Below, in pieces: positions 29,990 to 38,777 of a DNA stretch of 64,000 bases. The stretch comes from Parabacteroides sp. PF5-9 (GTDB taxonomy: Bacteria > Bacteroidota > Bacteroidia > Bacteroidales > Tannerellaceae). Each line of letters begins with the position of its first letter. Position 1 is the stretch's first letter. The stretch covers positions 49,587-113,586 of the forward strand of contig NZ_JARXWG010000009.1 of NCBI RefSeq assembly GCF_029893105.1, in the 5' to 3' direction. A program made the position numbers and the translations under genes. Below the pieces are notes generated by a model that did not search any database, had not been told where the DNA came from, and saw nothing but the letters and a program-made list of their open reading frames with translations.

Positions 29990-30099
29990 CTGTAGCATCT
30001 ACGTCTGTTTTTTGTTACACCTACCTCTGTTTTCTGTTAGAGGTACGTCTAAATCTGTTTAGAGGTAGGTGTAAAATCATTTAGAGGTACCTCTAACAG
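29990..30099. repeat. 22-bp-period palindromic array, copy 2
   Basis: Five units are centred at 30000, 30022, 30044, 30066 and 30088, each on a TA step. Core units read TTAGAGGTACGTCTAA, TTAGAGGTAGGTGTAA and the perfect TTAGAGGTACCTCTAA; the first two are more diverged (TTACACCTACCTCT). The linkers ATCTG and ATCA are shared with copy 3. It lies in the 434-bp gap between the convergent hexosaminidase and SPOR genes, which has no coding gene. Confidence 0.85.
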
Positions 30100-30294
30100 A
30101 AAAGTGGTCTTGATGTTTCAAATAAACCGTTGGGACGTTTTGGTTTTTCTGTTGATTCGTTCACGAAATAACAGGAACAAAGGAGCGATAGGGTTGTTCA
30201 CTCTATTTTTATGAATAATACAAGTTAGATGAATATAAGGCATTATTTCCTGACGGTTTCGTAGTGAGATTCAAATAGACGATTCTCGGAGGGG

Positions 30295-30350
30295 TAAAAT
30301 AAAACCCGTTTTCTGCATGGCAAAAAACGGGTTTATTTTATTTCTTTTGG
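30295..30350. terminator. Bidirectional terminator between convergent genes
   Basis: The stem TAAAATAAAACCCGTTTT pairs with AAAAACGGGTTTATTTTA (one bulge), with T-rich tracts on both sides. It ends the SPOR gene transcript on the minus strand and can stop read-through from the hexosaminidase. Confidence 0.85.
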
Positions 30351-30353
30351 TTA

Positions 30354-30842
30354 TTATCTGTTATCTAAAATCCAAGCATCCCGGAAATTAGGTGCATATC
30401 TGTTTCTTACAGCATCCCGGCTATAAAGCGCATCTGTCTTATTGTCGAAACTTGTTACGACAACCCGAAGCATGCCTTGTGCATTTTCCGCTAAAACTGG
30501 ATTGTATCCATCTTTTTGCATACGTTCTTTGAGTGAATAAGCATTCGTTTTATTACGGAAACTACCTATTACAACACTATAACGTTTTAAATGAGCCGGA
30601 TTTTCTCCTTGAATGGCACTAATTCTTTCTGCACGGGTAGGCGCATCTGTCGCTCTCGGTTTGGAGACAGGAGCAACATCGACAATTTGACTATCATCTT
30701 CGATTATAACTTCGACAGGGCCTGTGGATTCTTTTTCTTTTGCTTGTTCATAGGCTGCTCTGTAGGCACTCTGCTTCGGTTTACATGATCCAAAAGCAAA
30801 AATGAGACCTAAGGCAGCTCCAAATAACCAAATCTTATTCAT
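30354..30842 (-). CDS. SPOR-domain lipoprotein
   Basis: The 162-residue protein has a lipoprotein signal with lipobox AFGSC (about residue 20), a charged linker, and a C-terminal SPOR domain (about 85-160; RYSVVIGSFRNKTNAYSLKERMQKDGYNPVLAENAQGMLRVVVTSF). SPOR domains bind denuded peptidoglycan, often at division sites. It is monocistronic, divergent from the S9 peptidase gene and closed by a strong terminator. Confidence 0.9.
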   Translation of the reverse strand: MNKIWLFGAALGLIFAFGSCKPKQSAYRAAYEQAKEKESTGPVEVIIEDDSQIVDVAPVSKPRATDAPTRAERISAIQGENPAHLKRYSVVIGSFRNKTNAYSLKERMQKDGYNPVLAENAQGMLRVVVTSFDNKTDALYSRDAVRNRYAPNFRDAWILDNR

Positions 30843-30901
30843 AACTATAGGGTTCTTTAATTATTAATCGCAAAGATATAAATAAAATTTAGTACTTTCG
30901 T

Positions 30902-33028
30902 ATGAATTTTATAATATATCCTAAAATGTACATGAATAAATTTAACGTATTTATGTTTATCGCTACTGCCCTATTATCAGCGGCTTGTAATCAAGAAGCA
31001 TCTAAAAGTAGTCAACCCGAATCTCCGATCGGACGTGCGGAAGTGAAGATACAAGACGGACTTATGACTCCTGAAGTATTATACAGCATGGCGCGTGTTG
31101 GAGACGCCAGACTATCTCCGGATGGTTCTAAAGTGCTTTACGGAGCGACTTTCATGAGTATCGAACAAAACAAAGGGAATCGTGAATTGTTTGTTGTTAA
31201 TCTGGACGGAAGTGAAAAACGACAATTGACACAAACTCCGTATAGCGAACAAAACGGTGTCTGGATAAATGCCGGAAAACAGATCGCTTATTTGTCAAGC
31301 GAGAGTGGTAGTTCGCAGATTTGGGTCATAAACAGCGATGGAACCGGCAAAAAACAGGTGAGCAATTTCCATGGAGGTATTAATGGGTTTGTATTTTCAC
31401 CTGATGAAACAAAAGTTCTTTTTATTAGTGATATTAAATATGGTGAACGGGTAGCGGATATCTATCCGGATCTCCCTAAAGCTAGTGGAAGGGTTGTTGA
31501 TGATCTGATGTATAAACATTGGGACGAATGGGTCGAAACCATTCCTCATCCGTTTATCGCTTCTTTTGATCTTAATACAATCATAGAAACGGCGACCGAT
31601 ATTATGGAAGGTGAACCTTTTGAAGCGCCGATGAAACCGATGAATGGTATTGAGGATCTGGCATGGAGCCCCGATGGAAAAACAGTCGCATACGCCAGCC
31701 GTAAAAAAACAGGATTGGAATACAGCATCTCTACAAATTCGGATATCTATCTCTATCATTTAGAAACCAGACAAACCACCAATCTGACAGATGGCATGCT
31801 GGGGTATGATATTATGCCTGCCTTTTCTCCGGATGGTCAGTATCTGGCCTGGGTCAGTCAGGAACGTGATGGGTATGAATCGGACAAAAAGCGCCTATTC
31901 ATCGCAAATTTAAAGAGTGGAGAAAAGCAGTATCTGACCTCCGACTTTGATTATGACATAGATGCTTTCGAATGGCTGCCGGATAGTAAATCACTCTATT
32001 TTATTGCTTGTAAAGAAGCGCTTACGCATATCTGGCAGATTGGAACAGATAAACAAATCCGTCAGATAACGACCGGACAATATAATTATGTAGGCATGCA
32101 TCATATTGCTGGTAAAATGGTTGCGCTTCGTCAATCAATGGAAAGTCCGACCGAACTCTTTTCTGTTAATACGGAGAATGGTGAAGTGGCAGAAATCAGT
32201 TTTGAGAATAAAGCTATTATGGATCAGTTGGCCATTGGAAAGAGCGTGCCTCGTTATATAAAGACCACCGACGGTAAGGATATGCTTACCTGGGTGATCT
32301 ATCCGCCGAATTTTGATCCGAACAAAAAATATCCGGCGATACTATATTGCCAGGGAGGTCCGCAAAGTACAGTCAGTCAATACTGGAGTTTCCGTTGGAA
32401 TTTCCAGATCATGGCTGCTAACGGATATATCATCGTTGCACCTAACCGACGCGGATTACCCGGTTTTGGACAGGAATGGCTTGAGCAGATCAGTGGTGAT
32501 TACGGTGGACAAAATATGAAGGATTATTTTTCTGCCATTGATGAGGTGGCTAAAGAACCTTATGTCGATGAGCATCGTCTGGGCGCTGTAGGTGCCAGCT
32601 ATGGCGGATTTTCGGTCTATTGGCTGGCGGGGCATCACAATAAACGATTTAAAGCATTTATAGCACATGCTGGTATCTTCAATATGGAGCAACAATATCT
32701 GGAAACAGAAGAGATGTGGTTTGCCAACTGGGATATGGGTGGACCTTATTGGGATAAGAACAATGCGACCGCACAAAAGACTTTCGCCAACTCTCCTCAC
32801 CGTTTTGTTGACAAATGGGACACCCCAATTCTGGTCACACATGGCGAACTGGATTATCGCATCCTGGCCTCTCAGGGGATGAGTGCTTTCAATGCCGCGA
32901 AATTGCGTGGAATACCAGCTGAAATGCTGATTTATCCGGATGAAAACCACTGGATAGCACGGCCACAAAATGGCATATTGTTTCAACGCGTATTCTTTAG
33001 ATGGTTGGATAAATGGCTGAAAGAATAA
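30902..33028 (+). CDS. S9 family prolyl-oligopeptidase-like lipoprotein
   Basis: The 708-residue protein has a lipoprotein-like signal (ATALLSAAC), a beta-propeller built from repeats such as DGSKVLYGA and SPDGKTVAYASRK (about 50-420), and a C-terminal alpha/beta hydrolase. The nucleophile is in GASYGGFSVYW, the acid is in HGELDYRI and the His is in DENHWIARPQN. Such enzymes cleave peptides in the periplasm, dipeptidyl or acylaminoacyl type. In-frame ATGs at 30926 and 30932 would give a more compact signal peptide and may be the true start. Confidence 0.92.
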   Translation: MNFIIYPKMYMNKFNVFMFIATALLSAACNQEASKSSQPESPIGRAEVKIQDGLMTPEVLYSMARVGDARLSPDGSKVLYGATFMSIEQNKGNRELFVVNLDGSEKRQLTQTPYSEQNGVWINAGKQIAYLSSESGSSQIWVINSDGTGKKQVSNFHGGINGFVFSPDETKVLFISDIKYGERVADIYPDLPKASGRVVDDLMYKHWDEWVETIPHPFIASFDLNTIIETATDIMEGEPFEAPMKPMNGIEDLAWSPDGKTVAYASRKKTGLEYSISTNSDIYLYHLETRQTTNLTDGMLGYDIMPAFSPDGQYLAWVSQERDGYESDKKRLFIANLKSGEKQYLTSDFDYDIDAFEWLPDSKSLYFIACKEALTHIWQIGTDKQIRQITTGQYNYVGMHHIAGKMVALRQSMESPTELFSVNTENGEVAEISFENKAIMDQLAIGKSVPRYIKTTDGKDMLTWVIYPPNFDPNKKYPAILYCQGGPQSTVSQYWSFRWNFQIMAANGYIIVAPNRRGLPGFGQEWLEQISGDYGGQNMKDYFSAIDEVAKEPYVDEHRLGAVGASYGGFSVYWLAGHHNKRFKAFIAHAGIFNMEQQYLETEEMWFANWDMGGPYWDKNNATAQKTFANSPHRFVDKWDTPILVTHGELDYRILASQGMSAFNAAKLRGIPAEMLIYPDENHWIARPQNGILFQRVFFRWLDKWLKE

Positions 33029-33038
33029 AACATTTTCT

Positions 33039-33046
33039 TACATTTG
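33039..33046 (+). promoter_or_regulatory. -7 element of the ffh promoter
   Basis: TACATTTG followed by CAC, 42 bp before the ffh ATG, fits the Bacteroidetes -7 consensus. It lies just after the peptidase stop codon. Confidence 0.55.
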
Positions 33047-33087
33047 CACTTTCTTAAAAAAAGACAATAAAAAATTCATAATAAACC

Positions 33088-34416
33088 ATGTTTGAGAATT
33101 TAAGCGAAAGACTCGAAAAATCGTTTAAGCTACTGAAAGGTGAAGGTAAAATCACTGAAATCAATGTGGCTGAAACATTAAAAGATGTAAGAAAAGCATT
33201 ACTTGATGCTGACGTTAACTATAAAGTAGCCAAACAATTTACCGATACTGTCAAAGAAAAAGCGCTTGGGCAGAATGTATTGACAGCAGTGAAACCCAGT
33301 CAGTTGATGGTGAAAATCGTACATGATGAACTGGCAACCTTAATGGGTGGAACAGCTTCGGATGTTGAATTGAACGGCTCTCCTTCGGTTATTCTTATGT
33401 CGGGTCTTCAGGGATCGGGTAAAACGACTTTTTCCGGAAAACTGGCCAACTTGCTGAAAACAAAAAAAGGGAAAAAGCCATTATTAGTTGCCGGCGACGT
33501 ATATCGTCCGGCCGCAATAGAGCAGTTGCATATTCTAGGTGAACAGATCGGAGTACCGGTTTACTCTGAACCTGAAAATAAAAATCCGGTAGAAATTGCT
33601 CAGAACGCTATCAAAGAGGCTAAAGCCAAAGGATATGATCTGGTTATTGTGGATACCGCCGGTCGTTTGGCAATCGACGAAGAGATGATGCAGGAAATAT
33701 CTGCCGTTAAAAAAGCGATTCAACCGGATGAGATCTTGTTTGTGGTGGATGCCATGACCGGGCAAGATGCCGTTAATACAGCGAAAGAGTTCAATGATCG
33801 TTTGGATTTTAATGGCGTTGTATTGACTAAATTAGATGGTGATACCCGTGGTGGGGCAGCGCTTTCTATCCGAACGGTAGTAGACAAACCGATTAAATTT
33901 GTCGGTACCGGAGAAAAAATGGATGCATTGGATATCTTTCATCCCGAACGTATGGCTGACCGTATTCTTGGAATGGGAGACATCGTTTCGCTGGTGGAAC
34001 GTGCACAAGAGCAGTATGATGAAGAAGAGGCGCGTCGCTTACAGAAAAAGATTGCCAAAAACCAATTCGACTTTAATGACTTCATTGCTCAAATCCAGCA
34101 AATCAAAAAGATGGGGAACTTGAAAGAGTTGGCCTCTATGATACCTGGTGTCGGTAAAGCGATGAAAGATATCGATATCGATGATAACGCCTTTAAAAAT
34201 ATTGAAGCAATCATCTACTCGATGACGCAACAGGAAAGGGCGAATCCTTCGATTTTAAATGGTTCGCGCCGTCAACGTATTGCAAATGGTAGCGGTACTT
34301 CTGTTCAGGAAGTCAACAAACTCATCAAACAATTTGATGAGACACGTAAAATGATGCGTATGCTGACAACAGCAAAACCGGGAAGTAAAAAGTTGCCGGG
34401 ATTAAGAAAAAGATAA
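33088..34416 (+). CDS. ffh: Signal recognition particle protein Ffh
   Basis: Ffh is the GTPase of the signal recognition particle, which targets nascent membrane proteins to SecYEG. The 442-residue protein has the N domain helices (1-95), the G domain with GLQGSGKTTFSGKLA, DTAGRLAIDEEM and TKLDGDTRGGAALS, and the methionine-rich M domain (about 325-435, MLTTAKPGSKKLPGLRKR). Length and motifs are canonical. folD follows, with a 48-bp gap to its likely ATG. Confidence 0.97.
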   Translation: MFENLSERLEKSFKLLKGEGKITEINVAETLKDVRKALLDADVNYKVAKQFTDTVKEKALGQNVLTAVKPSQLMVKIVHDELATLMGGTASDVELNGSPSVILMSGLQGSGKTTFSGKLANLLKTKKGKKPLLVAGDVYRPAAIEQLHILGEQIGVPVYSEPENKNPVEIAQNAIKEAKAKGYDLVIVDTAGRLAIDEEMMQEISAVKKAIQPDEILFVVDAMTGQDAVNTAKEFNDRLDFNGVVLTKLDGDTRGGAALSIRTVVDKPIKFVGTGEKMDALDIFHPERMADRILGMGDIVSLVERAQEQYDEEEARRLQKKIAKNQFDFNDFIAQIQQIKKMGNLKELASMIPGVGKAMKDIDIDDNAFKNIEAIIYSMTQQERANPSILNGSRRQRIANGSGTSVQEVNKLIKQFDETRKMMRMLTTAKPGSKKLPGLRKR

Positions 34417-34464
34417 ATCTAAAGACTAAAATTAATCAACATCACATTGTTATACAATACTATA

Positions 34465-35361
34465 ATGGAAGAGAGAGGATATCAACTGTTAGACGGAAAA
34501 GCTGTTTCTGCTCAAATGAAACAGGAAATGGCCGATGAAGTCGCACTGATTAAAGCTGACGGAGGTAAAATACCACACCTGGCTGCTATACTTGTCGGAC
34601 ATGACGGTGGAAGCGAAACATATGTGGCTAATAAAGTCAAAACTTGTGAAGAGATCGGCTTTAAATCGACCCTGATCCGTTACGAAAATGAGGTTACTGA
34701 AGAGGAATTGCTTCGTAAAGTCAATGAATTGAATAACGACCCTGATGTGGATGGTTTTATTGTTCAACTTCCGTTACCCAAACATATTTCGGAACAAAAA
34801 ATCATTGAAGCAATCGATTATCGTAAAGATGTTGACGGTTTTCATCCGATTAATGTTGGACGTATGTCGATCGGATTGCCTTGTTTTGTCTCAGCTACAC
34901 CTGCCGGCATAGTCGAACTGCTCAAACGTTATAAGATTGAAACAAAGGGAAAACATTGTGTCGTGTTAGGCCGTAGTAATATTGTCGGAAAACCTGTCGC
35001 CTCATTGATGATGCAAAAAAATGATCCGGGAGATTGTACAGTGACCGTATGCCACAGTCGTTCTAATAACATCAAAGAAATGTGTCTGAGTGCAGATATT
35101 ATTATTGTAGCATTGGGCGTACCAGAGTATCTGAAAGCGGATATGGTTAAAGAGGGTGCTGTTATCGTTGATGTTGGTACAACACGTGTACCCAATGCAT
35201 CCACTAAGAGCGGGTTCAAATTAACAGGGGATGTCAAGTTTGATGAAGTCGCACCCAAATGTGCATATATCACCCCCGTTCCGGGAGGCGTAGGGCCAAT
35301 GACTATTATATCCCTTATGCGTAATACCTTATTGGCCGGAAAAAAGGTAATTTATCCCTAA
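34465..35361 (+). CDS. folD: Methylene-THF dehydrogenase/cyclohydrolase
   Basis: FolD converts 5,10-methylene-THF to 10-formyl-THF. The ATG at 34465 (298 residues, [15 protein letters not shown]) is preferred over an in-frame TTG 18 bases upstream. Motifs are the catalytic-Lys region [30 protein letters not shown], the cofactor-binding [17 protein letters not shown] and the C-terminal [16 protein letters not shown]. It is probably transcribed with ffh. Confidence 0.96.
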   Translation: MEERGYQLLDGKAVSAQMKQEMADEVALIKADGGKIPHLAAILVGHDGGSETYVANKVKTCEEIGFKSTLIRYENEVTEEELLRKVNELNNDPDVDGFIVQLPLPKHISEQKIIEAIDYRKDVDGFHPINVGRMSIGLPCFVSATPAGIVELLKRYKIETKGKHCVVLGRSNIVGKPVASLMMQKNDPGDCTVTVCHSRSNNIKEMCLSADIIIVALGVPEYLKADMVKEGAVIVDVGTTRVPNASTKSGFKLTGDVKFDEVAPKCAYITPVPGGVGPMTIISLMRNTLLAGKKVIYP

Positions 35362-35389
35362 ATTAAGCATCGTTTTTTCTGTCTAAAAC

Positions 35390-35419
35390 TTGCAATCTTA
35401 GAAATAATATCTATCTTTG
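35390..35419 (+). promoter_or_regulatory. Promoter of tRNA-His
   Basis: TTG at 35390-35392 and TATCTTTG at 35412-35419 are separated by 19 bp, a good match to the Bacteroidetes promoter, about 40 bp upstream of the tRNA. Confidence 0.75.
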
Positions 35420-35459
35420 CAGCGTCTTAATAAAAACAGTTGTTTTGTAAGATTACATG

Positions 35460-35533
35460 GTGATTGTAGCTCAGTTGGTTAGAGCATTGGATTGTGGTTC
35501 CAAGGGTCGCGGGTTCGAATCCCGTCTTTCACC
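35460..35533 (+). tRNA. tRNA-His (GTG)
   Basis: The D-arm AGCTCAGTTGGTTAGAGC, the anticodon loop TTGTGGT (GTG) and the T-arm GGGTTCGAATCCC are clear. The extra 5' G typical of tRNA-His is at 35459, and a CCA follows the discriminator. The acceptor stem GTGATTG/CTTTCAC has apparent mismatches near its base, so the end coordinates are less certain than the identity. Confidence 0.93.
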
Positions 35534-35543
35534 CCACCTCCAG

Positions 35544-35578
35544 ATAAACCATCTCAAATAGAGGTGGTTTATTTTTTT
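35544..35578 (+). terminator. Terminator of tRNA-His
   Basis: The hairpin ATAAACCA-CTC / GAG-TGGTTTAT with a short AAATA loop is followed by seven T residues, immediately downstream of the tRNA. Confidence 0.85.
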
Positions 35579-35644
35579 GTATCCCCCATTCTATATCGCC
35601 CCTTAAAGTGGGCGTATTTTACAACGTTTACCCAAAAGAAAAAC

Positions 35645-35683
35645 CGCCAAACATCTGATTTGTTGATGCTTAGCGGTTTGGCG
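35645..35683. terminator. Hairpin just outside attL, possibly the original tRNA-Cys terminator
   Basis: CGCCAAAC at 35645-35652 pairs with GTTTGGCG at 35676-35683. It sits 2 bp outside the left att core. If the element were excised, this hairpin would lie just downstream of the tRNA-Cys 3' end, so it is probably the ancestral tRNA-Cys terminator (inference). Confidence 0.5.
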
Positions 35684-35685
35684 TT

Positions 35686-35706
35686 GAGGTTCCTGGCGGA
35701 TTCGAA
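35686..35706. other. attL core: duplicated tRNA-Cys 3' end
   Basis: This is the left copy of the 21-bp att core (GAGGTTCCTGG then CGGATTCGAA). The match to the tRNA-Cys end at 45820-45840 is exact and stops at both sides, so it is a tRNA fragment rather than a pseudo-tRNA gene. Confidence 0.9.
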
Positions 35707-35760
35707 TACACTGTCCTTGCATGCTGAATATCAGAAAGATACAATTTCTTAAAATTGCAA

Positions 35761-35780
35761 TTCGGTCAACTTTCGGTCAA
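35761..35780. other. Integrase arm-type direct repeats, left end
   Basis: TTCGGTCAA occurs at 35761 and again at 35772, an 11-bp period. The same doublet, in the same orientation and with the same period, occurs at the right end of the element at 45688-45708. This is the pattern expected of arm-type recombinase sites. Confidence 0.65.
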
Positions 35781-35790
35781 TACTTATAGT

Positions 35791-36096
35791 TTATGCTATC
35801 GGTTTAACGATTTCAATCTTCAATCCAAGAGCATTCATGATTCGATAGAATGTTCCTACGCTTGGATTGATAGAGCCATTCTCTATACGGGATATGTATG
35901 ACTTTGTACTATTAATTCTTTTGGCAAGTTCGGATTGAGTAACTTTAACTTCCTTCCTTGCTTCATGAAGTATTTGTCCGGTATAGAAAGCGTATGCTTC
36001 TTCATCGAACTGTTCCCGTTCGGGCGTGCCATGTGCACCAAACTCTTTTTCAAGTTCTGCACTGATGTCAGTCAGCATGTTGTCTTTTGTACTCAT
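35791..36096 (-). CDS. XRE-family antitoxin, HigA-like
   Basis: The 101-residue protein has a helix-turn-helix of the Cro/C1 type at about 45-98 (VTQSELAKRINSTKSYISRIENGSINPSVGTFYRIMNALG). It overlaps the 3' end of the toxin-like gene by 29 bp. The toxin-first order is the HigBA order. It should bind the toxin and repress the shared promoter. Its role in stabilising the element is an inference. Confidence 0.82.
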   Translation of the reverse strand: MSTKDNMLTDISAELEKEFGAHGTPEREQFDEEAYAFYTGQILHEARKEVKVTQSELAKRINSTKSYISRIENGSINPSVGTFYRIMNALGLKIEIVKPIA

Positions 36097-36409
36097 AATA
36101 TTCCTCCTTAATTTTAATTGCCTTTTCTATTTCAGAAGAGGGTGTTTTCTGTGTTTTCTTTTGAAATCCATTAAACAAGACCACTATTTTCCCTTCATCA
36201 AAGATGAAAAAGATACGGTAAATGTTATTGTTATAGTTGATACGAATTTCATATACCCCATCCCGTATCAGCTTAATAAACTTCGTTGGTAAACGATCTT
36301 CGGTTTCGAGAAGCGAAAGTATGTATTTTACTTTCAATACCTCTTTATCTGTGAGCGAGGCAATGAATTCCGCATAATATCGACCGAATGCGATTACTTT
36401 TCTTTTCAT
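36068..36409 (-). CDS. RelE/HigB-superfamily toxin (phage Gp49-like)
   Basis: The ATG at 36409 (113 residues, MKRKVIAFGRYYAEFI) is preferred over an upstream in-frame start because it gives the compact toxin fold. LPTKFIKLIRDGVYEIRINYNNNIYRIFFIFDEGKIVVLFNGFQKKTQKTP is the typical beta-sheet core of the Gp49/HigB family, and the C-terminal helix EIEKAIKIKEEYYE completes it. Family members are ribosome-dependent mRNA endonucleases. It is followed by an overlapping XRE antitoxin gene. Confidence 0.82.
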   Translation of the reverse strand: MKRKVIAFGRYYAEFIASLTDKEVLKVKYILSLLETEDRLPTKFIKLIRDGVYEIRINYNNNIYRIFFIFDEGKIVVLFNGFQKKTQKTPSSEIEKAIKIKEEYYEYKRQHAD

Positions 36410-36701
36410 GCTACAAAGGTAAGGAAAAGTTTCATAATAATGAAACATTTCAAGGTGTTTCATAGATAAATTCCTAAAAGTCCAAAATCTGCGCACTTTT
36501 TAGGATTTCTATCCGATTCCAAAGCACCCTAAAAAACAGAACTATGTAATTACAAAGAATAATTATCATTCTATTTTCACAATCCGCATCAATAAAATGC
36601 CGTTAAAACAAGTTAAGATTAGTATAAAATTCTTTGTTTTATTGTGCGTTTTTTACATGTGTTTATGCAGTATATGAATATATTAGACAGTAATAAAAAT
36701 G

Positions 36702-36722
36702 AATATGCAGTATGTGCATATT
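36702..36722. promoter_or_regulatory. Operator-like palindrome AATATGCA-N5-TGCATATT
   Basis: Perfect 8-bp arms lie in the AT-rich 456-bp region between the divergent toxin gene and the HTH gene. A related partial copy (ATGCAGTATATGAATAT) precedes it at 36665. It is a likely binding site for one of the element's regulators. A copy of the iteron motif TGCGCACT is also present at 36490. I see no gene in 36410-36865. Confidence 0.45.
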
Positions 36723-36803
36723 TGTTTTTTTCAAATTGCAAAATAACGTGAATTTTTGAATTCTTAACATTTTTAGGATTTTTAAAAATTAATATTATAC
36801 ATG

Positions 36804-36811
36804 TACTTTTG
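36804..36811 (+). promoter_or_regulatory. -7 element for the HTH gene
   Basis: TACTTTTG followed by CA, 55 bp before the ATG at 36866, matches the phylum's -7 box. Confidence 0.55.
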
Positions 36812-36865
36812 CAACAAATGGAGAGAAGAATTAAATATTTAATCACATATTCTAATTGTTAAATT

Positions 36866-37111
36866 ATGGAAGTAGTAAAGTATATAACAGATGAGAAAGA
36901 ATTAGAAAAAGTCATTGCAAATATTATGGATAAGCGCTTACCACCGCAAGTTTCCAATCAAGTCGAAAAAACATATAGTATTAATCAAGTTGCTCGCTTG
37001 TTGGGACGTTCACATAAGAAGATTTCAGATTTGGTTGCGAGCGGTGTCTTTAGAACCACTCCTGATAGAAGAATCTATGAGAGTTCAATCAGAGAATATA
37101 ATGATAAATGA
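36866..37111 (+). CDS. Helix-turn-helix protein, excisionase/AlpA-like
   Basis: This 81-residue protein has a MerR/excisionase-type winged-helix motif at about 34-79 (YSINQVARLLGRSHKKISDLVASGVFRTTPDRRIYESSIREY) after a charged helix. Proteins of this size next to replication genes in integrative elements act as excisionases or as activators of excision and replication. The target is not shown. It has its own promoter and is followed by a terminator-like hairpin. Confidence 0.72.
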   Translation: MEVVKYITDEKELEKVIANIMDKRLPPQVSNQVEKTYSINQVARLLGRSHKKISDLVASGVFRTTPDRRIYESSIREYNDK

Positions 37112-37172
37112 GACGCAACAGAGGTTGTGCAATTTCTGAAATTCTTCCAACTACCACATTGGGGAGAATTAT

Positions 37173-37262
37173 AACGCCATCTTCAAAGGTGGCGTTTTCA
37201 GTAAACAAAAAAGGATAAAGCCGGCAACCTTATCCTAATCATTGTAGAAATTTTGTTTCTAC
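37173..37262 (+). terminator. Three consecutive hairpins after the HTH gene
   Basis: AACGCCATC/GGTGGCGTT followed by TTTT (37173-37197) is terminator-like. It is followed by GGATAA/TTATCC around 37212-37235 and by GTAGAAA/TTTCTAC at 37244-37262. The run lies between the HTH gene and the helicase gene, and could attenuate helicase expression or form a small structured RNA. Confidence 0.5.
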
Positions 37263-37316
37263 GTAGCGACAATACGAAGATATAAATTTCTGCTGTAATA
37301 GCATAGAAATGAGTAT

Positions 37317-38768
37317 ATGAAAAACGAAATAAAGTTCTATTCGGTTCAAATTAAAACTGATAGTGAAGGAAATATCAAGACGGAAATTAGAATCAGATAC
37401 AAAGAATTCATTGACCTATTATATAGTTTTGGATTTCGAAGATATGATATCGGAAAAGCTTCTATCTACATTCAAATAAAAAACAATATAGTTAAGGAGC
37501 AGTCCATAACTCAAATCCAGGATTACTTTCTGAACTACCTCAAATCGCTACCCGAGAATATAGAGGGAAATGTGCGACGAGATGGTATTCTGGAAAAGAT
37601 TTATTCTAATCCGGCTAATTACTTCTGCGAGAAGAAACTCAATTTGCTTATGTGTGATGATTCTATTGAATTTAACCAGGATTCAAAGAATAGTGTCTTC
37701 ATCTACTATCAAAACGGATATGTAAAGGTTACAAAGGATGGTTATGCCTTGCACAGTTACACAAAACTGAATAAATGTATTTGGGAAAACCAAATTCTCC
37801 CACGAGAGTTCCAATCTATTACTCCTGAAGAATATCTTCAGGGAGTCTTTTCCTGTTTCTGCTTTAATATCGCTAATAAAGACCAGGATAGATACAATGC
37901 GCTTAAAACTATAATAGGGTATAATTTACATACCTACTTTGAGACAAAGTTAAAAGCGACTATTCTGACCGACAGCAAAATATCAGAGACACCGAGCGGA
38001 AGAACAGGCAAAACCTTATTTTGCAAGAGTTTAGGAAAGATCAAGAACTACTGTGAAATTAACGGAAAGGATTTCGACCCAACGTATAGGCATAAATATC
38101 AAGAGGTTGAAGTTGATACACAACTTGTTTGCCTAAATGATGTTAGAAATGATTTTGATTTCGAATTACTATACAACGATATTACAGAGTTTCTTCCTGT
38201 TCAACGAAAGAACCAACAACCATTCAGAGTACAGGCAAAGCTGCTAATCACAACAAATAAAACCATTCAAACAAATGGAGATAGCTCAAAAGACCGCTGT
38301 ATCGAGTTTGAATTTTCAGAACACTACCATAAAGGATACAGTCCGGAAGATGAATTTGGCTGCCGATTCTTCACAGAATGGGATAACAAAGAATGGTGCA
38401 ATTTCGACAACTTCATGCTAAATAGTATTTGTGTTTATTTAAAGAACGGATTAATTGAGCCGGCTCCTATAAATCTCAACACAAGAAAAATGATAGAACA
38501 AACTTCATCCGAACTCGTGGAATTTATCTCACAGTGCATAGAAGAGTGCATCATTCAGTTGGGATTGGAATATTCAAAAAGTCTTATTCATGAAAAATTC
38601 AAAAAAGAATTTGATATCCCGGAGAAAGGACATCGATATTCGAATATCACTATCTTTTTTAGACATATTCGGACTTTCTGTGAGTTATCAGTCCCACAGC
38701 TAATCTTTGGTGAGCGGTCAAGCAATGGGACTAGATTATTTTCAATGAAATACCTGGGGTCTATTTAA
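37317..38768 (+). CDS. SF3-helicase-like replication protein of the element
   Basis: The 483-residue protein carries a P-loop at 228-233 (GRTGKT), a Walker B-like LVCLND near 270-275 and a motif C/sensor-like LLITTN near 309-314. Their spacing fits D5/SF3 helicases of phages and plasmids. Residues 1-210 show no primase motif that I recognise. The C-terminus looks like a winged-helix (GHRYSNITIFFRHIRTFCE). An iteron-like repeat cluster follows directly, which supports a role in replicating the excised element. Confidence 0.72.
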   Translation: MKNEIKFYSVQIKTDSEGNIKTEIRIRYKEFIDLLYSFGFRRYDIGKASIYIQIKNNIVKEQSITQIQDYFLNYLKSLPENIEGNVRRDGILEKIYSNPANYFCEKKLNLLMCDDSIEFNQDSKNSVFIYYQNGYVKVTKDGYALHSYTKLNKCIWENQILPREFQSITPEEYLQGVFSCFCFNIANKDQDRYNALKTIIGYNLHTYFETKLKATILTDSKISETPSGRTGKTLFCKSLGKIKNYCEINGKDFDPTYRHKYQEVEVDTQLVCLNDVRNDFDFELLYNDITEFLPVQRKNQQPFRVQAKLLITTNKTIQTNGDSSKDRCIEFEFSEHYHKGYSPEDEFGCRFFTEWDNKEWCNFDNFMLNSICVYLKNGLIEPAPINLNTRKMIEQTSSELVEFISQCIEECIIQLGLEYSKSLIHEKFKKEFDIPEKGHRYSNITIFFRHIRTFCELSVPQLIFGERSSNGTRLFSMKYLGSI

Positions 38769-38777
38769 TACGATTTT

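Noticed and set aside
35686..35706. Truncated tRNA pseudogene at the left att site
   Set aside because: Only the 21-bp att core matches tRNA-Cys; it is an integration footprint, not a decayed gene.
35492..35752. 86-codon frame overlapping tRNA-His and attL
   Set aside because: It runs through the tRNA, its terminator and the att core, all non-coding features.
36619..36846. 75-codon reverse frame upstream of the HTH gene
   Set aside because: Extremely AT-rich, overlaps the promoter and operator-like palindrome, and shows no domain.
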